Assembly: GCA_017882265.1 (NCBI GenBank)
Contig: JADGPW010000109.1
Coordinates: 20,697-84,696, forward strand
Length of the DNA: 64,000 nt
DNA from: Chitinophagaceae bacterium
GTDB taxonomy: Bacteria > Bacteroidota > Bacteroidia > Chitinophagales > Chitinophagaceae
Reading direction: 5' to 3'
Positions 1 to 8,959 of the stretch are shown one piece after another. The notes below the pieces were generated by a model. The model saw nothing but the letters and a program-made list of their open reading frames with translations, was not told the origin of the DNA and searched no databases. Made by a program: the position numbers and the translations under genes. Numbering within the stretch: position 1 is the stretch's first letter; each line of letters begins with the position of its first letter.

Positions 1-1743
1 TATGGTTAGCTGGTTCGACATCCAGGGGGTCATTTCCCTGAAGAATTCAAAACGTTTTTCATTTACCTTGATGTTTTTTATAGGGATATTGTGTTTTCTT
101 ACGGCCAAAGCAAATACGTTATCCTCTGTCACTTCGCCATAATAATTCTGTCCGAAATCAAGATCATTTGTAAAAGAACCATACAGGTAGGTTCGCGGAT
201 TTTTTTTAGGCAGGTAAAAAGCTTCCGCCATGCCTTTCCATTTTTTATCACCAAATCCATAAGCCAGGTAACCATGGAGCCGGACTTTTTTATTAAAATA
301 TTTATTGGTACCGAGATCAAACCGAAGCCTGAACCCTTCCCAGCCATTTGAGGTGACCCAGTTCATCCAGGGACCTATCTCCAGGTTACCCTCATCACGA
401 TAACCGGTACCGATGAAAGTCATTGTTTTTGTAAAATTCTGAAATACTCGTGCGGTGGAAAGCGTATCAATCATTTTAATGATCCCGGTTTCTGATTTAC
501 TAAGTGGCTCATGTCGTGCCATGGTCCAGAATGCCTTGTCCTTTTTGCTGGCTCCCGGGAGCGTAATTACCTCTTCGAGTATTTTGTTTTTGCTAAGTTC
601 ATTTTCTACGGAAGTATCATTTACGACCACATTCCTATAGGTAGTGGTTTTTCGTCCGATCAAGCCAGGCTTGCTTTTCCCTGCAGGAGAGACATCGGCT
701 ACAAATTTGTCTTTTGCCAAAAACCAGGTACTATCGTTGATCATTTTATATTCCTGGATCAGGCTCAGGTTTTCCAGGAAGTTAACATTGGCTTCTTTTC
801 CCAGGCGCAGGTTCATTTTTTGGATAGCAAAACTGCCCACGTGCACCCAGCAATCTCCTTCAAAGGTATTACTGCCCTGGTGCTTTGGTGTAAAAACAAG
901 ATGGAAAAATCTTTTATTATTAATCACCTGTGTATCCACCACCCGGTAATTATAGTATATATCACCGTTATCGCTGATAGGACTGACAAACTCTTTATCA
1001 AAAACGACAATAAAATTGTTGTACACATTCACTACCTGGTCCATCCCTCCCAACAACTTTATCACACTTTCATTTTTCACCCCATTGGTATTCGCAGCCT
1101 TTATGATCTCCCGGCGTCGTTTGGGGCTTTTCTGGTAATAATAATCCGACAGGGTTTCGCTTAAGTAAGTTGGCAGGTATTTCAATCCTTCCGCCGTATC
1201 AATATTCTGGTTGATCAGTTCAGTTACCGGTCGTAACGGTTTGAAGTTTCCGAATTTTTCAAAATTGATATGCTTCAGGTCCAGTTCAAGTTTATTATAC
1301 AGTTCATAGGAAAAATTGGTGAAACGATACCGGTCATTTTCCGGTTTATGTTGAACGATTTTGCGCCACACCAGTAATCCCTTATTTACTCTCACTTTAA
1401 CCTGGGCACTATCATTGAAAGTGCCTCTTTCCATATTGATATTAACAAATATGGAATCCTTCTTTTTGTTAATGATATACTGGAAGGGCTGGTACCCTAC
1501 ACAGGTAACTTCCAGTGTATCGGAAGGCCATCGGCTCAGCGTAAAGGAAAAATTGCCTGCGGAGTCACTCAGCTTGCCAATGGAGGTATTTTTGAAATTG
1601 ATGGAGGCAAAAGGGATCATTTCTTCACTGTGCGAATCCTGTATGGTTCCATTGATGATTTTCCTTTGTGCCATCAGGGGCCCTGTTGATCCCAAAAAGA
1701 TCATGAAAAGAAGCAGGGGCTTATATAATTTAGGTATGTGCAT
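1..1743 (-). CDS. CarboxypepD-reg / DUF5686-type envelope protein, 3' end outside window
   Basis: My reading of the minus strand gives 581 uninterrupted codons from ATG at 1743 to the left edge, so the protein continues beyond the window. It starts with a signal peptide (MHIPKLYKPLLLFMIFL, then a small-residue region ending MAQ), followed by a carboxypeptidase-regulatory-like beta-sandwich (IINGTIQDSHSEEMIPFASI, then a YQPFQY segment) over about residues 25-110. The rest (for example FEGDCWVHVGSFAIQKMNLR) resembles the DUF5686 family, whose C-terminal half usually forms an outer-membrane barrel. The role of this family is not established; envelope location is inferred. Plus-strand open frames across 91-1164 are shadows. 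It is divergent from the membrane protein at 1872. Confidence 0.8.
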   Translation of the reverse strand, partial: MHIPKLYKPLLLFMIFLGSTGPLMAQRKIINGTIQDSHSEEMIPFASINFKNTSIGKLSDSAGNFSFTLSRWPSDTLEVTCVGYQPFQYIINKKKDSIFVNINMERGTFNDSAQVKVRVNKGLLVWRKIVQHKPENDRYRFTNFSYELYNKLELDLKHINFEKFGNFKPLRPVTELINQNIDTAEGLKYLPTYLSETLSDYYYQKSPKRRREIIKAANTNGVKNESVIKLLGGMDQVVNVYNNFIVVFDKEFVSPISDNGDIYYNYRVVDTQVINNKRFFHLVFTPKHQGSNTFEGDCWVHVGSFAIQKMNLRLGKEANVNFLENLSLIQEYKMINDSTWFLAKDKFVADVSPAGKSKPGLIGRKTTTYRNVVVNDTSVENELSKNKILEEVITLPGASKKDKAFWTMARHEPLSKSETGIIKMIDTLSTARVFQNFTKTMTFIGTGYRDEGNLEIGPWMNWVTSNGWEGFRLRFDLGTNKYFNKKVRLHGYLAYGFGDKKWKGMAEAFYLPKKNPRTYLYGSFTNDLDFGQNYYGEVTEDNVFALAVRKHNIPIKNIKVNEKRFEFFREMTPWMSNQLTI

Positions 1744-1817
1744 TGCCTATAAAAATACGACCTGGGACTGAATTTCAGACGCCCGGATTGATATTTTAAG
1801 CCCCCGTTTTGACAAAA

Positions 1818-1825
1818 TATATTTG
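1818..1825 (+). promoter_or_regulatory. Bacteroidota -7 promoter element (TATATTTG)
   Basis: The octamer fits TAnnTTTG, the -7 consensus of the Bacteroidota primary sigma factor. It lies 46 bases before the preferred ATG at 1872. A TTTG at 1808-1811 is too close to be the -33 box, so only the -7 element is supported. Confidence 0.35.
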
Positions 1826-1871
1826 GAAAAGTGAAAAAGGAGTATGTGCTTTGTACTACAAAGTGCTTTTT

Positions 1872-2513
1872 ATGGAAGATAACAACCAATCAGGTGATAC
1901 GCTGCAGGAAATAAAAGATATTCGCCGTATCATGGAACGGTCAAGCCGTTTTATTTCTTTAAGCGGTTTAAGTGGCATTTCTGCCGGTGCCTGTGCATTG
2001 ATAGGGGCCTTTATCGGACGGTATATACTGAAAAATTATTATGGTACTTACAACAGCCACGGTTTTTTTTCAGGTGATGATTTCAGCAGGTTAAAAATAA
2101 AACTGACAGGGCTGGCGCTGGTGGTATTTGCTGCGGCATTTATTTCATCTTTTTACTTCACCTGGCAAAAGGCGAAAAAACAAGGTCTGCCGGTTTGGGA
2201 CTATACTTCAAAAAGATTATTCTGGAATATGCTTATTCCTTTACTGGCAGGGGCTGGTTTTATTCTCGCCATGTTACAATATGACGAATGGCGGTTTGTA
2301 GCGCCGGCCTGTCTTATTTTTTATGGATTGGCGCTGGTAAATGCAAGCAAGTACACCCTGACAGATATACGTTACCTGGGGTATTGTGAGATAGCGCTGG
2401 GATTAATAAATATGTTGTTCATTGGTTACGGACTGTATTTCTGGGCAACAGGCTTTGGCGTATTGCACATTTTTTATGGCGCAATCATGTGGTTTAAATA
2501 TGAGAAAAAATAG
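1872..2513 (+). CDS. Four-to-five-helix inner-membrane protein of unknown function
   Basis: A 213-residue membrane protein. The start MEDNNQSGDTLQEIKDIRRI at 1872 is preferred over the in-frame ATG at 1809, because the 21 upstream residues look unlike a protein N-terminus and would include the promoter region. After an amphipathic N-terminal segment come hydrophobic helices (SGISAGACALIGAFIG, LALVVFAAAFISSFYF, MLIPLLAGAGFILAML, then LIFYGLALVNA and IALGLINMLFIGYGLYF). The next gene, 43 bases downstream, is a small winged-helix regulator. Such membrane-protein/winged-helix pairs are common in this phylum and the two are probably co-transcribed, perhaps as a membrane partner with its regulator. 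No enzymatic motif is visible. Confidence 0.75.
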   Translation: MEDNNQSGDTLQEIKDIRRIMERSSRFISLSGLSGISAGACALIGAFIGRYILKNYYGTYNSHGFFSGDDFSRLKIKLTGLALVVFAAAFISSFYFTWQKAKKQGLPVWDYTSKRLFWNMLIPLLAGAGFILAMLQYDEWRFVAPACLIFYGLALVNASKYTLTDIRYLGYCEIALGLINMLFIGYGLYFWATGFGVLHIFYGAIMWFKYEKK

Positions 2514-2556
2514 TTTTATAAGAAAGTAAATAGCTCTGCTTCAGGAGCTGAAATTT

Positions 2557-2856
2557 ATGAAAAACCCAATCAATGGTTTAAATAAAATTTTTGAAAGCCG
2601 CATACGCCTCGGGGTGATGAGCATCCTGGTTGTGAATGAGGAGATCAGTTTTAATGACCTGAAACAGATGCTGGAGGTCACAGATGGAAACCTGGCGACT
2701 CACTTGGTGAACCTGGAAGAGAACGGGTTTATCAAAGTACATAAAGGATTTATCGGTCGTAAAACGAATACCACCTATTCCCTGACCAAGCCCGGTGAAA
2801 AAGCATTTACGGATCATATAGTCGCGCTGGAAAATATGATCAAAGGAATAAAATAA
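2557..2856 (+). CDS. Small winged-helix transcriptional regulator (HTH_34-like)
   Basis: A 99-residue protein made almost entirely of one winged-helix domain: helix ESRIRLGVMSILV, helix-turn-helix SFNDLKQMLEVTDGNLATHL, recognition helix VNLEENGFIKV, a basic wing KGFIGRKTNTTYSLT and a dimerisation helix at the C-terminus. This resembles the winged-helix DNA-binding family (PF13601) of MarR/ArsR-like architecture. It lacks the metal-binding cysteines of ArsR proteins. It sits between a membrane-protein gene and the Coq4-like gene with a gap of only 7 bases to the latter, so it probably regulates its own operon. The ligand is unknown. Confidence 0.85.
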   Translation: MKNPINGLNKIFESRIRLGVMSILVVNEEISFNDLKQMLEVTDGNLATHLVNLEENGFIKVHKGFIGRKTNTTYSLTKPGEKAFTDHIVALENMIKGIK

Positions 2857-2863
2857 AACTGTT

Positions 2864-3343
2864 ATGAAAAAAATAATACGCAAGACAAGGTCCGCCATAT
2901 TGGTTTTCCTTACTCATAAAATGGCCTTGCCCTCATTGAAGATCATTCGCCAGCCCAATCATTTTACATATACGCAGCACCAGTTAATGGAATTTCCGGA
3001 AGGGAGCCTGGGACATGACCTTGGCCTGTTTCTGGATAAAAGAAACCTGGCCTTGTTAAAACATTATGCCCGTCATGACCTGAAACATGTGTTGCTAAAC
3101 TATGATACTACTGACAAAGGTGAGGCCTGTCTGCAGAGTTTTATGCTGGGCAATGGAAGGGTATCCTTCCCTGTGATCGCAACAGTACTATACGGGTTTC
3201 TGACCATGCCGGAATACTGGAAACAAATGTGGGAATCATTTCGAAAGGGTAAAAAAAGTACTTCATTCCATCATTGGAAATGGAACGAGTTACTGGGGGA
3301 AAAAACAATTCTGCTCAGGAACAAGATATTTTATAACAGGTAA
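2864..3343 (+). CDS. Coq4-like protein with HDxxH-x11-E metal motif
   Basis: A 159-residue protein. Around residues 68-86 it reads RHDLKHVLLNYDTTDKGE, which keeps the HDxxH-x(11)-E signature of Coq4 family proteins (metal-binding scaffold of ubiquinone synthesis), followed by the family's helical LQSFMLGNG segment. The N-terminus (MKKIIRKTRSAILVFLTH) is basic and amphipathic. Most Bacteroidota use menaquinone, so a ubiquinone role is doubtful; a lipid- or quinone-binding role is inference. It lies 7 bases after the regulator and is probably in its operon. Family assignment rests on the motif and size rather than on whole-length alignment. Confidence 0.6.
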   Translation: MKKIIRKTRSAILVFLTHKMALPSLKIIRQPNHFTYTQHQLMEFPEGSLGHDLGLFLDKRNLALLKHYARHDLKHVLLNYDTTDKGEACLQSFMLGNGRVSFPVIATVLYGFLTMPEYWKQMWESFRKGKKSTSFHHWKWNELLGEKTILLRNKIFYNR

Positions 3344-3421
3344 ACTTTATTAGGAGGCAGCAAGACTCCGTTACACGAGGCTAAATATTAGCATTTTTTA
3401 ATTGGTAGTAAATACCGGGTT

Positions 3422-3988
3422 ATGAAGAGATCCTATTTTTTATCATACGCATTGATGGCGATGTTGGTTACGATCCTGGCTGGCCTTATATATGTCAGTG
3501 TTCAACAATCCCATCGTTCAGCAGCGAATGATCCGCAACTACAAATGGCAGGGGATATCAGGGAACGGCTGGACCATCATCAATCCATTGATCCACTTAT
3601 GGCAATGGATTCGATCGACCTGGCGAAAAGCTTGGCTACCTTTACCGTATTATATGATGCTTCGGGTGAACCCATACGCTCAAATGGTGTATTGGATGGG
3701 CAATTACCCCGGTTACCCAAAGGAGTTTTTGAATTTACAAGGAAAAAGGAGGAAGATGTATTAACCTGGCAACCGCGCCTGGGCATACGAATGGCCCTGG
3801 TGGTGGAATACGTTCAATCGCCCGGATCAGGTATCGCATTTGTTGCTGTTGGGCGCTCCTTAAAAGAGGTAGAAAAAAGAGTGGGAAACCTGACCACGAT
3901 GGTGTTGGCCGGATGGCTGGCCTGCCTGGGACTTATTCTTTTACACGGCATGATCATGGGGTTTCAAAAAAACAATAGAAAAATATAA
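3422..3988 (+). CDS. Two-helix membrane protein with periplasmic sensor-like loop, unknown
   Basis: A 188-residue protein with an N-terminal transmembrane helix (FLSYALMAMLVTILAGLIYV), about 125 mostly soluble residues, and a second helix near the C-terminus (MVLAGWLACLGLILLHGMIM) followed by a short basic tail. The loop contains FTVLYDASGEPIRSNGVLDG and IAFVAVGRSLKEVEKRVGN, the look of the extracytoplasmic sensor and helix pair at the front of histidine kinases. There is no HAMP, kinase or GGDEF domain, so this is a stand-alone sensor-like module. Eight bases separate it from the diacylglycerol kinase gene, suggesting co-transcription. Function not recognised. Confidence 0.7.
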   Translation: MKRSYFLSYALMAMLVTILAGLIYVSVQQSHRSAANDPQLQMAGDIRERLDHHQSIDPLMAMDSIDLAKSLATFTVLYDASGEPIRSNGVLDGQLPRLPKGVFEFTRKKEEDVLTWQPRLGIRMALVVEYVQSPGSGIAFVAVGRSLKEVEKRVGNLTTMVLAGWLACLGLILLHGMIMGFQKNNRKI

Positions 3989-3996
3989 AAGGAAAT

Positions 3997-4368
3997 ATGA
4001 AGAAGGATAAAACATTTTCGGTGAAAGCAAGGGGCAGAAGCATCCGGTATGCTGTAAATGGAATTGTACTGTTTTTTAAAAGTGAACACAATGCGATCAT
4101 TCATCTTTTGATTACTGCCGTCGTTATCTTATTATCACTTGTATTGCATGTGTCAGCATTTGAAACAATTGCTTTGGTCATGGCCATAGGGTTTGTATGG
4201 GTAGCTGAATTATTTAATACGGCGATTGAAAAAACGCTTGATTTCGTTTCTATGGAAAAGAGCCCTCCAATCAAATTCATCAAGGACCTGTCTGCTGCGG
4301 CGGTCTTAGTAGCAGTTTTGATCGCTGTCGTGGTCGGGTGTATTGTTTTTATTCCCCGACTTTGGTGA
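3997..4368 (+). CDS. dgkA: Diacylglycerol kinase / undecaprenol kinase family
   Basis: A 123-residue integral membrane kinase. The family phosphorylates diacylglycerol or undecaprenol with ATP at the inner membrane, recycling lipid carriers. Seen directly: the N-terminal surface segment SVKARGRSIRYAVNGI, the first helix around SEHNAIIHLL, the diagnostic active-site run AELFNTAIEKTLD near residue 72, and a last helix SAAAVLVAVLIAVVVG. Length matches the family (about 120). Gram-positive and Bacteroidota members are often undecaprenol kinases; the substrate cannot be decided here. It is the last gene of the rightward group and is followed by a strong terminator hairpin. Confidence 0.9.
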   Translation: MKKDKTFSVKARGRSIRYAVNGIVLFFKSEHNAIIHLLITAVVILLSLVLHVSAFETIALVMAIGFVWVAELFNTAIEKTLDFVSMEKSPPIKFIKDLSAAAVLVAVLIAVVVGCIVFIPRLW

Positions 4369-4402
4369 AATAAGCCAATTGAGTCATTCATGCCTTAAAA
4401 TA

Positions 4403-4431
4403 AGAGAGTCCTCCGCTCTGGAGGACTCTCT
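4403..4431. terminator. Bidirectional intrinsic terminator
   Basis: A perfect 12-base-pair stem (AGAGAGTCCTCC with its complement) closes a 5-base loop at 4415-4419. Thymines follow on the plus strand, and the A-rich left flank gives thymines on the minus strand. It lies between the convergent dgkA and the large gene ending at 4470, so it can serve both. Confidence 0.85.
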
Positions 4432-4469
4432 TTATCAGCGAAATCCTTTTTTAATCTATTAATCCGTGA

Positions 4470-7400
4470 TTAAAAATCAAGCCCCATCGCGAAATACCAC
4501 ATTGGCTTTCCCCTGAATAAACCGTTCATTTCCCAGGCAGCGTCTACGCGCAGGAAATAACCCAGCAGGGTACTTCTGGCTCCAAATCCATAGCCACCGG
4601 CAAATGGACCGATTCCACCCGCTCTCACTTTTACCAGTAGTGGCGCAGCTCCATAAACAACACTGGGTCGTTCAATTTTATTATAGGCGCCGTTCCATGC
4701 CGTGCCAAGATCTACAAACTGCACCACCTGGAAATTACGCAGGAAGGCATTGTTGATTGGTTTATTAAAGAACGAGGAGAAAACAGGAGCCCTTACCTCG
4801 CTGTTAATGACCGCGGCATTATTACCATTGGCGACATTTTGTTTGAAACCCCTCATATTCACAGCCAGGGTTTGAAATGAATAGGCTACATCCGGGGCGG
4901 GTTTGTTCTGGTCATTGAATTTCGGGAATAGCCAGTTATCAACGCCGCCTAAATAGTAAATGAATTTTTGATTACCCCAGGACATATCACCGGCGGCTCG
5001 TACAGCCCAAATGATATTCCGGTAAATAGGCAGGTAATGCCGGGCATCAAAACCAAAATTAAAAGTAGTAGGATGATTGCCTTCTCCATTGCTTGAACTG
5101 ACCCTGGCATTCAGGTCCATATAGGCTTTCCAACGTAACCCATTCCAGATATTCATAGCGGGAGTGATCACATCATCATGGACATATTCAACGTGCAGCA
5201 ACCCGTAGGTTTGCCGGTTGTCTTTTCCTCTCAGTGATGCATCGGGGAACTGGTCATTGGCCAGTTTTACATATTTATCACTGCGGTAAGCCACGTTGAA
5301 GCGGAGGCTTTTTATTTTACTGAATGGATAAGTTAACGTGAGCTGGTAAAGGTTAGAATACTCTTTGACGTTAAACTGCGCCGTGTCCGCATACAGTGGT
5401 GGATTTTTAACGGCATTGCGATAATAAGTAAACCCGTAATCAATTCTTTTCTTCAGGTATTGGGTACTCATTATATATTCATTATTGCTAAGATTAGGGC
5501 TGATACGAAATCCCCCGGCGAACTTCCAATCTTCAAACAGGTCGGAAGTGCCTACCCGGATAATACCATTAAATGGATCATCATTGCTTAGGTTGATAGG
5601 TCCTTTGCCGCCCTGGTAGGGTTGAAAACGGGTCACCAATACATTATTATTAAAACCACTCACGAGGTAGTCATTAAAGAATTTAGGAGGCCGGTATTCA
5701 TATACCTTGGCTTTTTTAAGAATGGGCTCTTTAGTGATCACCTGGCTCTCCACTACTTTACCTACCTTACTGCTGTCGGTCTTTTCGTTGCTGAATTCAT
5801 TGGTGAAAAAATCATTCTGTTTTTTGGTCGAATCTGTTTTAGGCTGGAAGGCAGATTCTTTCCGGACCGCTTTCTTGTCTTCCTCGATCAGCTTTCTCAT
5901 ATATTCGGTAGGCCTTGCCGTTACATTACGGCGTCTCAGCGTGTTCTCATCCACTTTCAGGCGGTACAATAATTTTACGGTACCCAGTTTCACCACCTCA
6001 CTCACCTGCTGGTTATCGCCGGCTGTTCTTGTTTCCAACATGCTGCTCTGGTAATTGGTCAGCGGGAACACATAGGAGGAATCATTGGTGATAGAAACAT
6101 ACCCGATGGAATCCGCTGCCGTTTTATTCCACTCTTTTAATAAACTATCTACATCTTTTTTCGGCGGGTTGCGCAGCATTTCATCGCCAATGAATATCAG
6201 GGTATCCAATCCGGCCCTTTCTGTTTTGAAAAATCCAGCATAACGATTATTGATTCCGTTTTCATCACTAATAAAGGTAAAATGGGATGTATTGTATTGA
6301 GAAGGGAACCGGGCATTACCCCATTTTAGGTCCGTTAGTTTGGAGATCTGTTTACTGTCTGATTTATTCCAGTTATCGATCAGGTAAATATTATAATGTT
6401 TACCCGGTAATGAATCCTCGCTACTGGCCGCCATAGCCGATGGGCGGTTGCTGGAAAAGAGAATACCGGTCTTATTGGGAAAAGCGACGAAAGAAGGATC
6501 CAGGTCATCATATACATCATTCGTGATCTGCTCAACGGTTTGCTTATCAATTTTATAAACGAAGATATCAGTCTGCCCGCTTCGTACCGCACTCATCACA
6601 AGGGTATTATTATCCAGCATATACTTCATATCCTGCACCTGGTCAAACCTGGTGATCTCCTGTTGCCATAATTTGGTACGGTTGATCAGGTCATAAACAA
6701 AGAATTTTGTTTTCCCTTTTTCATAATACAAAACAGCCAGGCGGGTTCCTTTGCCATCCCAGGCCAGGATAGGATAATTGGGATGTTCTGTTTCGTCCCG
6801 GGAACGAACACCCAATTTCAGCAGTACATTTTTGGTAACAAAATTTTCCATCAACACCACCTGGTAACGTCCCTGTTTGAATTCGACTACCGCATAAGTA
6901 AAACTCTTGGGTACGGGACTGGCATTAAACCGGATAAAATCTTTCTTTTCTATCACTTCGCTTACCGATAACTGTCCCTTGGGTGTATTACGTCGGCCCC
7001 GGATATCCTTAAAGTAGGCCTGCGGTACATCGATCATAAAATCCTCGAGCAGTTTTTTGAATTTCTTTTTGGCAATTTTTTCCGAAGCATTATTCAGGTT
7101 CCTGTAAATGCGGGCCAGGTATAAAAAATAAGTGATCTTGCTTTTACCATATTTATCGGCAACATATTTCCAGAAAGAATGACCGGCCAGCAGGGGTTTT
7201 TCAAATGCGAATTGATAAAAATTATTATAGCTGCCGGCCAGCATAGCGGAACGCAGGTCATCATCGAGGGTAGGGCTCCAGTTTTCAGCCGCATATTCCA
7301 CGTAACCGTCAGTCAGCCATTTGGGCAGGTCCAGGAGTGCCTGGTTGGCGGCAAACTCACCAAGATCATCCCCGAAAAGCACATTATCCACCAGGATCCT

Positions 7401-7826
7401 CGCGATACCCTGGCGTACCTGCCGGCGAAGGTTATCATGGTTGCCATCAAAATAAACGATCATTTTATTGTTCACCAGTTTGGTAACGCCACCGGTGTTC
7501 TGCCAGTCAATACCCAGCCCGATATTGGACTGCTGCATTTGATCGTAATTATTATAAATAACCAGGTTGATCCGGCGCTGCAGACCATATTCCACAAATT
7601 CTTCAATGCCCGGAAGTTCCAATTCTGCGATCTGTGCTACATATTTACCTAGTCCCAGGCCATCCTGGCTGAAATAACTATTGAAGTTCTCGGTCTGGTA
7701 ATATTTCCATTTGAATTTCTGGTATTGGATACGGTTCTTACCAAATTCAACCGTGTTTACTTGAGCTGCGCTTTCCAGGCAGAGAAAAACGGAAAGGCAG
7801 GCGACCAGGCTTGATACTTTCTTCAT
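4470..7826 (-). CDS. Pseudo-gluzincin / TolB-like propeller / outer-membrane barrel protein
   Basis: A 1118-residue exported protein: signal peptide (MKKVSSLVACLSVFLCLESAAQ), then a region like the peptidase MA family gluzincins (LPKWLTDGYVEYAAENW), then PD40/TolB-type propeller blades (DIFVYKIDKQTVEQITNDVY, followed by ILFSSNRPS), and from about residue 740 a beta-rich C-terminal half ending in aromatic F like outer-membrane barrels. Where active gluzincins carry HExxH the sequence reads RQGIARILVDNVL, so the zinc site is missing and peptidase activity is unlikely. A scaffold or transport role at the outer membrane is inference. Low-complexity KTDSTKKQNDFF near residue 690 is a linker. Convergent with dgkA. 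Confidence 0.7.
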   Translation of the reverse strand: MKKVSSLVACLSVFLCLESAAQVNTVEFGKNRIQYQKFKWKYYQTENFNSYFSQDGLGLGKYVAQIAELELPGIEEFVEYGLQRRINLVIYNNYDQMQQSNIGLGIDWQNTGGVTKLVNNKMIVYFDGNHDNLRRQVRQGIARILVDNVLFGDDLGEFAANQALLDLPKWLTDGYVEYAAENWSPTLDDDLRSAMLAGSYNNFYQFAFEKPLLAGHSFWKYVADKYGKSKITYFLYLARIYRNLNNASEKIAKKKFKKLLEDFMIDVPQAYFKDIRGRRNTPKGQLSVSEVIEKKDFIRFNASPVPKSFTYAVVEFKQGRYQVVLMENFVTKNVLLKLGVRSRDETEHPNYPILAWDGKGTRLAVLYYEKGKTKFFVYDLINRTKLWQQEITRFDQVQDMKYMLDNNTLVMSAVRSGQTDIFVYKIDKQTVEQITNDVYDDLDPSFVAFPNKTGILFSSNRPSAMAASSEDSLPGKHYNIYLIDNWNKSDSKQISKLTDLKWGNARFPSQYNTSHFTFISDENGINNRYAGFFKTERAGLDTLIFIGDEMLRNPPKKDVDSLLKEWNKTAADSIGYVSITNDSSYVFPLTNYQSSMLETRTAGDNQQVSEVVKLGTVKLLYRLKVDENTLRRRNVTARPTEYMRKLIEEDKKAVRKESAFQPKTDSTKKQNDFFTNEFSNEKTDSSKVGKVVESQVITKEPILKKAKVYEYRPPKFFNDYLVSGFNNNVLVTRFQPYQGGKGPINLSNDDPFNGIIRVGTSDLFEDWKFAGGFRISPNLSNNEYIMSTQYLKKRIDYGFTYYRNAVKNPPLYADTAQFNVKEYSNLYQLTLTYPFSKIKSLRFNVAYRSDKYVKLANDQFPDASLRGKDNRQTYGLLHVEYVHDDVITPAMNIWNGLRWKAYMDLNARVSSSNGEGNHPTTFNFGFDARHYLPIYRNIIWAVRAAGDMSWGNQKFIYYLGGVDNWLFPKFNDQNKPAPDVAYSFQTLAVNMRGFKQNVANGNNAAVINSEVRAPVFSSFFNKPINNAFLRNFQVVQFVDLGTAWNGAYNKIERPSVVYGAAPLLVKVRAGGIGPFAGGYGFGARSTLLGYFLRVDAAWEMNGLFRGKPMWYFAMGLDF

Positions 7827-7977
7827 AAACTCTTTGCTGTTTCGTAACTTATTAATCGGTCTTTTTGGTGATTTGGCAGCCAGATTAAGTTTTTAATGGT
7901 ATTGTCTCACGTGTCGCCATTTTGTACTGCCGTTTCCTGCCATCAGGCAGATGCTCTTCAGCAGTAATAATTGAAAC

Positions 7978-7985
7978 TATCTTTG
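7978..7985 (+). promoter_or_regulatory. -7 promoter element (TATCTTTG)
   Basis: Exact TAnnTTTG match 44 bases before the MBL-fold gene start at 8030. No convincing -33 TTTG box was seen at the usual spacing. Confidence 0.4.
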
Positions 7986-8029
7986 CAACCGGAAACCATC
8001 CCAATTTTAAAAGTACGAAAAAACCATCC

Positions 8030-8674
8030 ATGTTAACTGTTAAGACATTCACTTTTAGTCCCGTTCAGGAGAATACCTATGTTTTGTATAACGAAAAAGG
8101 GCATTGCTGCATTATAGACCCGGGTTGTTATTTTCAGGAGGAAAGGGACGAATTAAGAACGGGCATTAAAAAGACAGGGCTGACGCCGGTTTTGCTGCTT
8201 AACACACATTGCCACCTTGACCATGTTTTTGGCAACAAATTCGTTCACGATACCTGGGGTCTGCCCCTGCACCTGCACGAGAAGGAAAAGCCGGTGCTCG
8301 ATTTTGCTCCTCAATCAGGCAAATTATACCAGTTGCCTTTTGACAACTATGAAGGCCCCCTGGTTTACCTGAAAGAAGGCAATTCCATCAAAATAGATGG
8401 AGATGAACTGGAAATCCGTTGGGTACCCGGTCATTCTCCGGGAAGTATTGCCTTTTATCATGAAGTCGGCGGATTCATCATCGGCGGGGATGTCTTATTT
8501 AATGGCAGTATTGGCAGGACCGATCTGCCGGGTGGCAATTTTGATGTGTTGGTAAACAGTATCCAGACCCAGTTCTTCACCCTGCCCGATGAGACTAAGG
8601 TCTATTCCGGGCATGGGCCGGTGACGACGATTGGGTTTGAGAAGATGAATAATCCTTTTGTGAAGCTATATTAA
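8030..8674 (+). CDS. MBL-fold hydrolase, glyoxalase II-like
   Basis: A 214-residue single-domain metallo-beta-lactamase-fold hydrolase. The binuclear metal site is intact: THCHLDHVFGN (HxHxDH), VPGHSPGSI, GGDVLFNGSIGRTDLPGG and SGHGPVTTIG. This pattern is that of the glyoxalase II-like branch (YcbL type), which hydrolyses thioesters such as S-lactoylglutathione-like compounds; the true substrate is unknown. The start at 8030 (MLTVKTFTFSPVQENTYVLY) is preferred, since the 36 upstream in-frame codons run through the promoter region and read unlike protein. A small membrane-protein gene follows after 20 bases. Confidence 0.88.
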   Translation: MLTVKTFTFSPVQENTYVLYNEKGHCCIIDPGCYFQEERDELRTGIKKTGLTPVLLLNTHCHLDHVFGNKFVHDTWGLPLHLHEKEKPVLDFAPQSGKLYQLPFDNYEGPLVYLKEGNSIKIDGDELEIRWVPGHSPGSIAFYHEVGGFIIGGDVLFNGSIGRTDLPGGNFDVLVNSIQTQFFTLPDETKVYSGHGPVTTIGFEKMNNPFVKLY

Positions 8675-8694
8675 AAACGTAATCTTTATATTTT

Positions 8695-8934
8695 GTGAGT
8701 GAAAACCGATTTCAAAAAATAGTATTGTCTATTATTTTAGTAGTTGGAGCATTCATTGCCACTTATTTCGTTACTAAAATTCACCGTGCAATAGGAGGTT
8801 TTAGATTCAATAGAACCGATCTGACAGAATATGAGAAGAAGCTACTGAAAAAATATACTTTAAAGGCGAGATTAGTTGCATTGTTTACGTTCATTTTAAT
8901 AGTCATCCTAAGCCTCTTTGTTTTTAAAAAATAA
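8695..8934 (+). CDS. Small two-helix membrane protein
   Basis: A 79-residue protein starting with GTG at 8695. Two hydrophobic helices (IVLSIILVVGAFIATYFVT and LVALFTFILIVILSLFVF) flank a polar, charged loop (RFNRTDLTEYEKKLLKKYTLK). No family was recognised. It lies 20 bases after the MBL-fold gene, so may be co-transcribed. Its codons are more AT-rich than those of neighbours. A real product is plausible because of the clean hydrophobic pattern, but no ATG start is available. Confidence 0.5.
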   Translation: MSENRFQKIVLSIILVVGAFIATYFVTKIHRAIGGFRFNRTDLTEYEKKLLKKYTLKARLVALFTFILIVILSLFVFKK

Positions 8935-8959
8935 TTGTTATTTCATACCTGGAAATATT

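Noticed and set aside
511..1164. 217-residue plus-strand open frame and other plus frames in 91-1771
   Set aside because: They lie opposite the continuous minus-strand DUF5686-type frame (1-1743), which has a signal peptide and family motifs; the plus frames read as shadows.
7179..7652. 157-residue plus-strand frame inside the large minus-strand gene
   Set aside because: Shadow of the 1118-residue gene; no independent motif or promoter.
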